A stretch of DNA of 64,000 nt from Rugalucina vietnamica (lineage: Eukaryota; Mollusca; Bivalvia; Lucinida; Lucinidae), in the NCBI GenBank assembly GCA_964017185.1, contig OZ024875.1, forward strand, positions 24,375,456-24,439,455, read 5' to 3'. The notes below the pieces were generated by a model. The model made no database searches and was not told the origin of the DNA. It worked only from the letters and a program-made list of their open reading frames with translations. Both the position numbers and the translations under genes were made by a program. The first letter of the stretch is position 1. Each line of letters starts with the position of its first letter. Below, piece by piece: positions 43,886 to 54,395 of the stretch.

Positions 43886-45670
43886 TTAGTTTAACAAACG
43901 GGTCATAGTACTGATACAACGTACTTTACACTGAAGACATGTACAAGTACATGTAATTGTATGCACAAGTAAGAAAATTTGGCTGTTTGTTTCGAGGGAG
44001 AGCGAACTATCACCAAATAGGAGTACATCGAGAGTAACATGACACAGCTGTGAGACGGAATTAAGCATTTCAAGTCGTTGAAGGCGGTAAAAACGACACT
44101 GTAAGAGAAAATGTTCCGCGTTTTCAATATTGCCGCATCTGCAGAAGGGTGAGTCATTTAAATTCCTAATAAAAATGTCATAATTTAGAGAACTACACTT
44201 TGTTCTTAAACGAGTGTGCAAAATTTGTGTGTGTCGATCTCCGGTGTAATAGTACTTCGGTGTAATAGAGGTGTGTTGATTAAGCCGATTTTTGAAAGAG
44301 GTGACAGTTGCCGAGTTTCTAAGTTCTTCAGGGAGAGAGTACCATCCTCTGATAGCTGACGGTAGAAAAGACGAATAGTACTGAACTGAACTAGCATTTG
44401 TTGTCCTAATATCATTGGAGTTTCTGAGATTATAGTTAGATGTTTCATTGACAGTTGGAGGTATGAGTGACGTTAAGTAAGATGGAGTTAAGTTATGTAC
44501 CATTTTGTAAAAGAGAGTAAGCTTTTGTTTATTTCTTCTAACTTCCAAAGTTTCCCAACCAATTTCACTGTTTAGATTTTCAATTGATACCAATTTAGTA
44601 GTTCCTATTGCGATTCGCGCTGCTTCTTTCTGGATATTTTCGAGGTCTTCTTTTTCATAATCTGCACAGTTATCCCAAATTTCGTTACAATATTCTAAAA
44701 TAGGCCGAATGAAAGAAGTATAAATTATTTCTTGAGATTTTCTATCTAATTGAAACTTAAGTTTACGCATTACCTTAATTCTATTCCAGGCTTTTTCCTT
44801 AATGTAATTAATATGTGTGTGCCAGGTTCCGTCATTGCTAAGGTAGATACCGAGGTGTTTATGACTTTCAACTTCTTGAATTTGCTGATTTAGCATGTAG
44901 AGCGGAGGATGTAATGGTTGTATTACTTTTCTACTTATTAGAAGAGATTCTGTTTTTGCAGGATTGAACTTAACAAGCCAAGTTTTTGCCCATTTTGAAA
45001 TTTTTTCTAGGTCAGAGTTTAAAGTTTGGTCAGCAGTATCAGGGTTATCTACAACAAGAAATAAACTAGTGTCATTGGCAAAAAGTCTTATGCTTGATCC
45101 AATATCATTTACAATGTCATTTATATACAGTAAGAATAAGAGCGGACCAAGAATAGAGCCTTGTGGGACTCCTGCATGTATATAGTTCCAGTCAGATTCT
45201 GTGCCTGGGAGAATAACTTTTTGTCTCCTTTCAGAAAGATAGCTACTGAACCAAGACAGAATATTGCCAGATACCCCCGCAGCCTTTAACTTACAAAGAA
45301 GACCTTTGTGCCAGACGCGGTCAAATGCCTTGCTGACATCACAGAAGACGACACGTACTTCTTTTCGAGCATCTAAAGCTTTACAGAAAGTGTTATAGAG
45401 GAAAGTGAGTTGGTTAGTAGTTGAATCTCCAGGTATGAAACCGGACTGAAGAGGAGAAAGTATATCGTTATCTCGAAAATGATTGTAAAGATGTTTGAAG
45501 ACTACTCGTTCCGGGACCTTTTCTAAACAGCTGAGAAGAGAGATAGGACGATAGTTAGAAACAGAGGCTGCACTTCCACCTTTGGGGATAGGACAGACTA
45601 GCGCATCTTTCCAAATGTCTGGAAAAATACCAACACTTAAAGAGTGATTAAGAAGAGAACATACTGGGAA
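43886..45670 (-). pseudogene. LINE D reverse transcriptase and C-terminal domain
   Basis: The frame is open from the stop at 45671 to 43886. Blocks: DALVCPIPKGG, NYRPISLLS, SPLQSGFIPGDST, VVFCDVSKAFDRVWH (motif A), HAGVPQGSILGPLLF (motif B), RLFANDTSLFLVV (motif C) and WLVKFNPAKTE. The family norm at motif C is F-A-D-D; here the first catalytic Asp is Asn, which should abolish polymerisation. The C-terminal part has a Cys/His cluster CRCGNIENAEHFLLQC. A CR1/Jockey-like clade is likely. Confidence 0.85.
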
Positions 45671-46804
45671 TTACAATTCATGTGCTAATTCTCTGAGAGT
45701 ACGATTACTAATATCGTCCGAAACGACGGCTTTGCCAAGTGGAAGGTTCTTTAAAACGGATTCTACTTCAGTGGGTGTAATGACTAGATTTGAGAGCAAA
45801 TTATCAACATTACAGTCAATATGGGGTACTTGAGCATTTGTGTCGTCTAAAAGAGTTTGGTCTCGAAAGAAATTGTTCAGCAGATTTGCTTTATCAGTGT
45901 CGTCATTGTAAACTCGTCCATCTTTTTCAAGAGTCGGAACAGATGTTTTGGACGATGGTGATATGAAGGTCTTGAGTGTAGACCACCAGTCCTTAGAAGA
46001 TAATGGCTTCGTCTTTAGCTTATTTGAGAGTTGATCAAGATATTGTTGTTTTGACAACCGTATTTGTGTTATAACCTTATTTCTTAATTTTTTTTAAATT
46101 TATTCCACAACCTAGGAGTGTCATTATGCTTAACCTTTTGGTATGCCTGTTTTCGTTTACGAATAAGTTTGCGAATAGCTGTAGTTATCCATGGTGGGTC
46201 TGAGGGCCTTATCCTGACAGTTTTATTTGGAATACATTCTTCTGTTAGATCGTTTAATTTGTTAGTAATGTTACAAGCATGGGTGTTGACGTCATCGTCG
46301 TATAGTGAGTCCCAGTCTGTATTGGCTACTTTGGTTCTAAAAGAGTCATAGTCTCCTCTATCGTAACTCCAGATTCGACGGGAATAGGATTTTCTTGAAG
46401 CTTTTGTATATTTAAAGACACCATAAATAGGACAGTGGTAACGAACGTTCTGATTTAGAAATGGTTCTGCTACACCGCTGTAAATGAGATTACTCTTGTC
46501 GTTTGATAAGAGAAGAAGAGTTTTCAGTAAAATGAGTTGGTTCTGTAACAGTTTGATATAAAGAAAATTGTTCACAAAGTTCAGATACCTTACGAGATGT
46601 TTGTCTACTGAACACATCTAGATTAAAGTCACCTCTGATGATGATGTTGTTAATTTGTGTGTCCATTGCTAGTGATATAGAATCTTCAATGCTAGAGAGG
46701 CATGCTGCGTCAGATTCCGGCGGGCGATAGAAAAGGCCAAATAAAACACGTGTGTGATTTAACTGGATCTCAATCCATATGCATTCTACGTTGCGCGGTT
46801 CCAA
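45671..46804 (-). pseudogene. LINE D endonuclease end and linker
   Basis: 46804-46490 reads VLFGLFYRPPESDA and IIIRGDFNLDVFS, the C-terminal half of an APE-type endonuclease with GDFN. After a frameshift, 46617-46084 reads IWSYDRGDYDSFRTK and SDPPWITTAIRKLIRKRK. After a second frameshift in an A/T run near 46080, 46057-45671 reads LSSKDWWSTLKTFISPSS and GKAVVSDDISNRTLREL, then TAA. Confidence 0.8.
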
Positions 46805-46845
46805 ATATGACTTGAACCACTTTCAGATCATGGAACTTTGAGTTC

Positions 46846-46910
46846 TGGAGAATATTTTTAAAGGATTTTACCAATATATGGACGTGGCGGCCGCCTTTGG
46901 TATGGGTCGT
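46846..46910 (+). repeat. Fragment of the GCTCACCTGAG repeat family
   Basis: Contains TTTACCAATATATGGACGTG and GGCGGCC, matching the conserved blocks of the 56622-58634 element. It marks the 5' truncation point of LINE D. Confidence 0.6.
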
Positions 46911-46994
46911 TTATATACATGCCAATGAGGCTTCATATTTTTCTGAAATATGAGTGATGTTTGAAAACTGCAATTTGTAGTTTAACGGCCATCA

Positions 46995-47190
46995 CTAATA
47001 TTTCCTTAGAAGCCTCCGTGGCATGGTGGCCAAGCTACTGGCCTTGTAAACTAGGGGTCGTGTGTTCGATCCTGGGCTTCTCCAGTCTTTCGGATGAGAC
47101 TTTAAACCGAGGCCCCTTCTCCATATGACCTGATAGCTGTTGAGTGGGAAGTAAAACACCAATCAAACAAAGAAACAAACTAATATTTCC
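46995..47190 (+). mobile_element. tRNA-derived SINE, 174 bp, with 11-bp target duplication
   Basis: CTAATATTTCC at 46995-47005 and 47180-47190 flanks the element exactly. Box A-like TGGCATGGTGGCCAAGC (about 47019) and box B GTGTTCGATCC (47071-47081) form an internal Pol III promoter. The body has CTTTCGGATGAGACTTTAAA and CGAGGCCCC, a phrase shared by SINEs of many animals. The tail is AATCAAACAAAGAAACAAA. The clean duplication suggests a fairly young LINE-mobilised insertion. Confidence 0.9.
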
Positions 47191-47200
47191 GAAAATATTT

Positions 47201-47826
47201 CCAGATGTCGTTCGCAGTTAACGGACGGCTCATTGGAACTAAAATTGCAATTTGGTGATGACGCTAAATGTAATTGCTTAAAATATTACTGGACTATACA
47301 AAATTACTACAGTTGGGGTTGAGTTTAAAATGAATATACATGTACATATTTTAAACAACAAACGGTAATCCGTTTTGGAACGATTTTCACACAAGTGCGT
47401 CTGGCACTGGCAATGATTCAGGTGAACGCTAGCGTTTTACACTTGTCGGTCTAGCACTTTAATTTCCCAACAAGAAAGGGTCGAAGATGATGCGGAATGT
47501 GAAATTACCAGGTCCAGATGTCGTTCGCAGTTAACAGACGGCTCATTGGAACTAAAATTGCAATTTGGTGATGACGCTAAATGTAATTGCTCAAAATATT
47601 ACTGGACTATACAAAATTACTACAGTTGGGGTTGAGTTTAAAATGAATATACATGTACATATTTTAAACAACAAACGGTAATCCGTTTTGGAACGATTTT
47701 CACACAAGTGCGTCTGGCACTGGCAATGATTCAGGTGAACGCTAGCGTTTTACACTTGTCGGTCTAGCACTTTAATTTCCCAACAAGAAAGGGTCGAAGA
47801 TGATGCGGAATGTGAAATTACCGGGT
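47201..47826 (+). repeat. Tandem duplication, two 313-bp copies
   Basis: CCAGATGTCGTTCGCAGTTA starts at 47201 and again at 47514, and the two copies are almost identical throughout. A third partial start (GGGTCGAAGATGACACGGAA) follows at 47822. The very low divergence suggests a recent event. No gene is inside. Confidence 0.9.
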
Positions 47827-47879
47827 CGAAGATGACACGGAATATGAAATAACCTTGATCAAAAATAGCTCTAGAGTGT

Positions 47880-48440
47880 TTATAATCGGAAATTAATGCA
47901 ATAAGTTTTGATTGCCCGATGACTCACAAAATTCGCCCCGTTGTCTCACACAGCTTGTCTGATGCCTCACATTATGTAAATGCACCTAGCATTAAATCCC
48001 TTTGTAATGCTTGGCGAGATTTTATTTTTTGTGGGAATTTTCAAGTATACTGTTATTCATTTGCAAATACCAACGTGACCTTCTTGGTCCATTTCTTTTA
48101 CTAGAAAATCAAACGAAAATGTGTTTTCGTGGCCTTTAAAGGCATGCCCTCTAAAATGGGGCGCACAATCACGCGTTTCTTGGAATATTTATTTACAAAC
48201 TGTTTACATAATAAAGAACAATAACGATTTCTACAGCTCCTGCAGCAAACAGAATTTTAACATGCAACGTCACCCAGCCATGTCGGAACAAAACAAAAAG
48301 AAGATTAAAACTACGTACCGTGTCACCATTGTAAATCCCGATGTCTCACCGACACATCGCCCGATGCTTCACATTTTTCCGATTAACCCCCGTTGTCTCA
48401 CCGTTGCTCTAATACACCGTTTCCATAGGTTGGAGTTTGT
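47880..48440 (-). repeat. Inverted segmental duplication, copy 2
   Basis: The opposite-strand counterpart of 41820-42300. Shared blocks include GATGTCTCACCGACACATCG, CCGATTAACCCCCGTTGTCT and AATGGGGCGCAC. It runs into the E2 exon on its downstream (higher) side. Confidence 0.7.
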
Positions 48441-48509
48441 AAAATCGGCGTCCACTATGATCTGCAAAATTCTTCTATGTTCCAACTTGAAGTCTATTGG
48501 AATACTTAC

Positions 48510-48701
48510 GACACTTGTGTTTTTCAGCTAATGGTTTATAATGTTGACCTGTAGATACAATTTTGCCACGGAAACTCATTACATTCTTTAAGTCCTTTTG
48601 TTTTTCTTTGTCTTGGTCGTAAACTAAGAAGTATAACACAGTCCTGTGGGTGTCTTTATTGAAATTTGTATCAAACGGCTTTGTAAACGCATATTTATTT
48701 A
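48510..48701 (-). CDS. Unrecognised gene, exon E2
   Basis: 192 nt between acceptor TGTTTTTCACGCTCAG and donor GTAAGT. It enters and leaves in phase 1, compatible with E1 (49868-49790), which ends in phase 1 on the same strand. It reads NKYAFTKPFDTNFNKDTH, TVLYFLVYDQDKEKQKD, LKNVMSFRGKIVST and YKPLAEKHKC. I do not recognise the family. A second, frameshifted copy lies inverted at 49496-49694 inside the E1-E2 intron. Conservation of the frame and both splice sites between the copies supports coding. Further exons were not found; the next exon should start in phase 1, which the G3 exon does not, so this is probably a separate gene nested in the GTPase intron. Confidence 0.55.
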
Positions 48702-49115
48702 CTGAGCGTGAAAAACAGTAAGTATGCATCGAAGACGAAGGTACGTACTACCAGAATGAGTCATGGAAGAATTAGCATTTTGTTGTGCTCTTTCAAAAGT
48801 TATTTACGTGCATGCAGAAGTATAACGAGTGCCTTTATCAAGCGAAACATTGCATGGCGTTTTTTTCCTTGGACTACATGCACTTCGTTGAGTGAGCCTC
48901 AAAGCATATACCACTTTTATTTTGAATGAGGTCACAGAGTGGTGTTCCTGATTCATCTTTGTCAAAATTCGAGTATTCTTGCCTCGAAACAGCAAATCAT
49001 TTTCGGACATATCAGTGACAGAGCTTATATGTTTCCTTACATTAAATGAATCTAAGGCTAAACCAAACATTTTTTTTTATAATTGAACAGGTTGAATATG
49101 GATTTCTGATAGGCA

Positions 49116-49130
49116 GGGGGGGGGGGGGGG
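49116..49130. repeat. Poly(G) run
   Basis: Fifteen consecutive G on the plus strand. A run of this kind can form G-quadruplexes and is a common sequencing-error site. Confidence 0.95.
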
Positions 49131-49495
49131 AGAAAAACAACAGAATTATGAGGTTGTAAGATGCGGTTGCGAGGCAGTTTTCCCTTGGAATGGAGTGTAT
49201 ACAAGAACAGCGATCAACTATGGTTATTTCATTGCATTAGCACTTTGAACCCTCGTCCTCGGGCTCAAACAACTTTCTCCAGCCTCTGCACGTAATAATG
49301 TAGTATGAAAACCATGGTTGACCCCTTTAACATTTATTGAAGAAAATGCACCACTGTCTCCATATCGCAACATTTGCTATTTTATTTTACTGAATCATGG
49401 GTCTCATTCTTCCACGATGCATTTCTGTGTCGCATATTAAATTTTAACAACGTCTTCGATGCATACAAAAGATGCTTATTACCGTTTTTTTTCAG

Positions 49496-49694
49496 GGTCT
49501 GTAGATAAACGTGCGTTTACAAAGCCGTTTGGATACAAATTTCAATAAAGACACCCACATGACTGTGTTATACGTTTTAGTTTACGACCAAGACAAAGAA
49601 AAACAAAAGGAATTGAAGAATGTAATGAGTTTCCGTGGCAAAATTGTATCTACATGTCAACTTTATAAACCATTAGCTGAAAAACACAAGTGCC
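49496..49694 (+). pseudogene. Inverted copy of exon E2, frameshifted
   Basis: It retains acceptor ACCGTTTTTTTTCAG and donor GTAAGT, and reads THMTVLYVLVYDQDKEKQ and LKNVMSFRGKIVST. One extra G in the KPF-DT block shifts the frame relative to the minus-strand copy. It lies inside the E1-E2 intron of the minus-strand gene and just upstream of the inverted E1. Confidence 0.6.
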
Positions 49695-49789
49695 GTAAGT
49701 ATTCCAATTGACTTCAAGTGGGAACATAAAAGAATTTTGCATAGTGGACGCCGATTTTGTAAACTCGGAGCAAAACATGTGATACTTAC

Positions 49790-49868
49790 CGTTCAAGGGC
49801 AGAGGATGTGGAACGTCGCATTCGTAACGATCTCGCCGACGCATACGGAACTTCATATTAGCATGCAT
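49790..49868 (-). CDS. Unrecognised gene, exon E1 with start codon
   Basis: ATG at 49868, 79 nt, then donor GTAAGT. It reads MKFRMRRRDRYECDVPHPL, an Arg-rich basic N-terminus of 26 codons plus one base. The intron to E2 is 1088 bp with matching phase. The copy at 41875-41953 keeps start, length and donor, which argues for a real first exon. No promoter motif was identified. Function unknown. Confidence 0.5.
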
Positions 49869-50134
49869 TAACATTCCACGTCGCATCAATAACAGTTGGG
49901 TCCCCGTGGCACTACTGTAACTTCTCCAGGGCTAGATAATATTCCACGCAGAAGATATTATACTTTACATGGATATTTTTTCTACATTGGAATGAAAGAA
50001 CATTCTTTGATTCAATATATTAAAGTGTGGTCAGAACGGTTTCGTTTGTTTTATCTACTTGGCGATGCAATATGCCTGAAGTGCATTTAGTTTAATTTCG
50101 GCATGCTAAAATAGCGATCAGTAATACAAACAGT

Positions 50135-50308
50135 TTAGGTAACTAAGTGGCCACCTATTGGGAAAATAGCTGCTCATTCGGCTTACGAAATGTTTTCATG
50201 GTATAAGTACATTATTGTTACTTTGTTTTTTTCCCGCCTCGGGTTTTTGGAGTGGGAGTCTTTTTCTGATTGCGCCTTTTCCTGATCGTTGCCTACTTGT
50301 ACCTTTTT
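50135..50308 (+). mobile_element. Naiad 3'-end fragment N6
   Basis: It matches the last 170 bases of N2: GTGGCCACCTATTGGGAAAA, CTGCTCATTCGGCTTACGA, GAGTGGGAGTCTTTTTCTGA and TGCCTACTTGTACC. It lies in the GTPase intron about 90 bases past the donor of the G1 exon, in opposite orientation to the gene. Confidence 0.9.
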
Positions 50309-50396
50309 ATTTTAAAAACACATTATTCTGTATTCTATTCTATTTAATTATACAACTCAGTGACCTCAGTCCAAACGTATCAATTAAGCACTGTAC

Positions 50397-50680
50397 CTTG
50401 AGCAAGGCTAGTGGCAGGTACACATGAACTGCTTTGATATTGTGACTTTCTCTCTCATCGGCGTTTTCCATAAAAGCAACAGCATGGAGTTCCTTCATCC
50501 CTTCATCATCCAGATCAAACACTCGTTCCGGCTCATTGGTTTTGTACACGATTCTAGCGTGAGCTTTTCTGTTGTATCTTACTATGGTTATAACGGACGT
50601 AGAGCTCTTTGTATGTACCGGCAAAACTTCATCTTCAAACAGCAGATTAAGAACGCTTGATTTTCCGGCTGACGTTTCCC
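50397..50680 (-). CDS. Dynamin-family GTPase, exon with P-loop (G1) and switch I
   Basis: Reads PGETSAGKSSVLNLLFEDE, VHTKSSTSVITIVRYNRKA, RVFDLDDEGMKELHAVAF and VHVYLPLALLK, followed by donor GTACAG. GETSAGKSS is the GxxxxGKS P-loop in its dynamin form and TKSSTS fits the switch-I threonine (G2). Two acceptors are possible: after CAG at 50681, giving 284 nt in phase 1, or an upstream TTTACCAG that would add LSLFGRIDIP. The exon joins in phase 0 to the G3 exon at 41687 across an 8.7-kb intron. Bacterial-dynamin or mitofusin-like relatives are the closest type I can name; upstream exons remain uncertain. Confidence 0.8.
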
Positions 50681-50699
50681 CTGGAATATCAATGCGACC

Positions 50700-51539
50700 G
50701 AAAAGTGATAAAACTGGTAAATAGCTCTAGGACAAGAGGAGAAAGCTCAGTGTACGAGCAGGCAGTTCCCTGCGAAAAACGTTTTTCTTAAAAAAATGCA
50801 AGGATCAATTTGCTCATTTTATGCATTTTTACCATTTAATGACTTTATAGCAGTCAATTCCATTCACATGCATGAACGACAAAAGTTGAGTTTGCCGTTA
50901 AATAGGTCAAACTCACCCACAGTGCCACAATTTATACAGACATTAAACAGATAACAGATAAAGTCTTGATGATCCTTGCTAAGTCCGCGTTGACTAAAAT
51001 TGCACTTTTTCTGGAATTTTGTAAAATAAGTGATAAAATGATGTTAGTCTGAGTCAATATGAGTCTCTTGAAGGTTACTTGCAGTAAACGTTTCGAACAC
51101 ATTTTTTCAGAACTTCCGATAAAATCAAGGTTAACAGACATGTAAAATGATAGCATGACGCCTTACTACTACTCAGGCGAAACAAACTGAATGAAGCCCG
51201 AAAGTTTGTGAGTATCAGATTAATTATTCATACTGATAATTCAAAGTTGCATGGTAATAAGGCTATACCATTTTTCGCACGAACAGGTAAATAACGGTAA
51301 ATAAATGCAATCTGTAGAGGCGAACTCTAAAACTTGGGATAACGTTGAACATGATCTAAAAGTTTACAGTAAATACGTCATACCTGTAAAACCTAAAACG
51401 CGGGTGAGTCGATGATCTTTGTTTATAACGGATTCCTTAGATCTATGAATGATTTATACCTTATAATTCCAACTTGAGTTGATAACATTGCATTGTTCAA
51501 CAACAATTTTAATTTTCGTAGTCAGAGCCGCGGTAATTG
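50700..51539. other. No recognisable feature
   Basis: AT-rich DNA upstream of the P-loop exon. No coding frame with splice context or repeat match was found. Confidence 0.4.
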
Positions 51540-52100
51540 ACGACGGTGAAACGGTCCCAACACCGGTTACTACGGTAGTTTCGCTACAAAATTTGATGGA
51601 TGCGAATAAATTTCTTGTTTTCTTCAATGTTATATAAACGTTTGCGATGAAGTAAAAAGCGCATCTAATGGATAATTAACTTGACTTTTTATTTCTGCTT
51701 GAATGAAAAGCTGTTTTTGTATAATTTACCCAAACATTCGATCCAAAGCTGGTAAACAAGGTTCGGCCAAGGCCTATTCTGCCGATTTGTACATAAACTC
51801 TTCGTATTTTCCAAAATACGCATAAAATGTAAGCAAACGAGCATTTTGCAATGACTTTTAGGCAAGATTGTGGGACGTTTGCATCGTTTTCGATAAAGGC
51901 TTTTTCCACGAAAAATGCACAGAGAGAATTTTATGACAAAAAGAAAAAAACAACGCCGGTTACTACGATCTCAGATTTACCTGGATTGTTGGATAGATGT
52001 GCATTCTAGCTTTACAAGACTTACTTGTGTCCTGCTTCTGCCTACACACCTGTTTCATGTAGGTTTCGGGAATCCATTCGTTCACTGGCATGGACATCAA
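51540..52100. repeat. Inverted duplication, left arm
   Basis: Its complement is at 54643-55074 plus 56251-56412. Matching blocks include GGTGAAACGGTCCCAACACC, GCGCATCTAATGGATAATTA, CAAGATTGTGGGACGTTT and CTGTTTCATGTAGGTTTCGG. The spacer is about 2.5 kb. Confidence 0.8.
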
Positions 52101-52208
52101 GTCTATAGTGAAGAGGTTTTTTTTATGAAACGGTTCCGTATTCCGGTATTGTGATAAGATAGATCGTGTCTCATTGTAGAAAAGGTTGCCGTTAGCCATA
52201 TAAGACAC
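52050..52208 (-). CDS. Candidate exon in the inverted duplication
   Basis: The frame reads MANGNLFYNETRSILSQYR, FHKKNLFTIDLMSMPVNE and WIPETYMKQ, then GTGTGT. The inverted copy (about 54598-54700) keeps the ETYMKQ end and a better donor (GTATGT) but is broken upstream. It lies upstream of the GTPase P-loop exon on the same strand. However, it ends in phase 0 whereas that exon needs phase 1, so it cannot be joined directly. Confidence 0.35.
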
Positions 52209-52477
52209 AAGCCGGTATTACTCATTTATTTTTTAACTTCTTCGTATCAAGTTTTTTTTTTACTTCAGAACTGACTCATTAAGATTAAGATGTTTCTACC
52301 AACTCTAAACCAAAACAAAAACAACATATCTTACTGTTCTGGAAAATAAACGTTCCTCCGATCAACCCTATTTTCTCCCATAAATTAGAGGTTTTAACAA
52401 GACTTTAAAATGCATAAGCCATATAGTAAAATAACTTCTTAGACTGGCTTATCGACAATCAATAATTAAAACAGATC

Positions 52478-52620
52478 ATTTAAGAGATGTGAACATATTA
52501 ATGAGAAAGGGGTGGGTCATACCGCGGTTTCGAATACTCAAGCCATTACGGTCAGTTTGTAACTATCAAAAGGGAAGTCAGCACAAGGACTAGTATTATC
52601 CAAATGGCAAAGTATCGTAT
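52478..52620 (+). repeat. Dispersed repeat, second copy of 13125-13320
   Basis: Shares GTGAACATATTAATGAGAAA, TCATACCGCGGTTTCGA and ACAAGGACTAGTATTATC. It begins just after an AGATCAT word, as in the first copy, but lacks the satellite. Confidence 0.65.
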
Positions 52621-52693
52621 TGTTTTTTTGTTTTGTTTTTTTTGCAGAATAAGACACTATAAGTGGAGGATGCGAAAGGAGTCATTATTGACT

Positions 52694-52741
52694 TTTTTTA
52701 TAAATAAATAAATAAATAAATAAAAAAAAAAAAAAAAAAAT
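52694..52741. repeat. (TAAA)n and poly(A) tract
   Basis: AAATAAATAAATAAAT repeats followed by about 18 A. Low-complexity tail-like sequence without an evident retroposon body. Confidence 0.9.
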
Positions 52742-53234
52742 CCACATTCGTTTCAAACACGAACCTTAGAGACTTCCATTGAAGACCGAGCTCCAATTGA
52801 ACTAAGAAGTCCAGTATCTGCTGAAAAGATAATCTTCTCCCCATTGAAAAGATCTTGTTTGGTTGGATTTTTTTTTCACAAACGTGACATTCCATTTCTG
52901 ACAAAAAAAAATAAATAAACATATACGTATCAAATTGATTATTTAGTGTATTTCGGGTATAGCATTTCAAATAACTGTATGAGGCATTATACGGTTAACA
53001 TTAGGTGCGTGCATGTATGATGTCACTTAGGGGGAGATAAATTATTTGTTTGTATGTTTGTTTTTGCTTTGACGTTCCAGTCAATAGTAATTGTTGTGGC
53101 TAGATTGGGAAGGGCTTCGATATTTTGTGGGACTGCTGTTCTAAATTGGGGTGCCATGTGAAATCCATTTTTTTTTGCTCCAACACAACATACATGATTA
53201 TCTTATATTATTATTTACCGAAGAAATTACTCCG

Positions 53235-53327
53235 TTCACTTTACATTGCTCAGTTGTAAAGCAGATCAAATCACGAGCGCGCAGCGCGAGTGATTTATCT
53301 GCGTACAACTGACCGACAAACAGTGAA
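53235..53327. repeat. Hairpin with GCGCGCAGCGCG loop
   Basis: Arms CAGTTGT..GCAGAT..AATCAC (53251-53273) and complement (53289-53311) enclose GAGCGCGCAGCGCGAG. An outer TTCACT/AGTGAA pair extends the stem. It resembles the FB1 hairpin in its CpG-rich, CACTCG-type loop, although the arms differ. Confidence 0.8.
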
Positions 53328-54357
53328 TTATTACTCAACAATTCACGCGCTAGAGCTGATCTTTTTCGATTCTTACACGCAATAAACAAAATAAAATCAT
53401 TTTTAACCTTCAGTTTCTTTAACTTTTCGACTATTGCACTGAAGTAATTCCGCCAAACTTTTGACGTTACCGAAAATGTCTACACATGTTTGTTACGTTT
53501 CTAACGCGTTGAAATGACGTTACACCGTCAAACGTCAAGGTAACGTGACTTATGATAGCTGAGGTCATAATCTAACCAAAATGGCGTAAAAACGTCGTAA
53601 ATTAAAGTCACGCTTATTCGCCCAGTGAAATTGTTGCACAATATATAAACACGTTTTTTAACCATTGACTATATAGGCGAGGTGTGTTAGAATTTTCCAT
53701 ATTCAACAATAGTTTAGAATGTTTTCCATGGAAACTTATGCCATATTCAATAGTTTGAACTCGTTCATATTGTACGGGTCTAAAAAAGCAAGTTCCCGGC
53801 GGGACTACTTTCGATAGTACAGTACGTCCCCATTGAAAAAATATCTGGCGGCCATTTTCCATTTCCACTTCAACTAAACGAACGACGAATCTAGAAAAAT
53901 TCGCACAATAAATACACAAAAACTTAATTTCAGGAAGAATACCGGCAAATTTTGGAAGAACAATAATTTAAAAGTGTTTGAACTCCGAATTTCTAACTTT
54001 GTTCATGAAATTTCCGACCGCAACGACGTCCAAGAGTCTCGTCGACGTCATCAATTTTACTGTTGTTAACCATTTCCCGCCAAAGTTGAAGCTCTGTGTG
54101 TGTTGTAATATGGTGATAAGTCGTTAGAAACGATACCTTTTTACATGAAATGTGGCCAAATGAAATGTCTATCAGGACTGGAGATGCCAGGAATAAGCAT
54201 TTTCAAACCTTCCATTGCGTACTTTAGGGTATATACATGTAATGAAAAGGTTATTGAATGAAAATCGTAAAATATTCCGGCTGAGATTCACTTGCAAGCT
54301 CGTGTGTCCTCGCCATATGAACTCGTTCAGAATAGTTTTTGACATTCATTCAATTAC

Positions 54358-54358
54358 C

Positions 54359-54394
<36 letters not shown>
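54358..54394. repeat. (TTA)n microsatellite
   Basis: Twelve TAT/TTA trinucleotides. Tyrosine runs in open frames here are artefacts. Confidence 0.95.

Positions 54395-54395
<1 letters not shown>

Larger units (their letters stand above)
43490..46845 (-). mobile_element. LINE D, 5'-truncated, with endonuclease and reverse transcriptase
   Basis: The minus strand reads the last part of the endonuclease (46804), the linker, a full RT (about 46057-44900), a C-terminal domain (to 43886) and a 3' untranslated region to about 43490. The left flank of the truncation at 46846 is a fragment of the GCTCACCTGAG family. It is inactive: frameshifts near 46510 and 46080, a TAA at 45671 and a mutated catalytic motif. 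It lies in the intron of the GTPase gene and in the same orientation. Confidence 0.85.

Noticed and set aside
48510..50680. E1/E2 as internal exons of the GTPase
   Set aside because: The P-loop exon joins the G3 exon directly in phase 0, leaving no room in the GTPase fold; E2 ends in phase 1.
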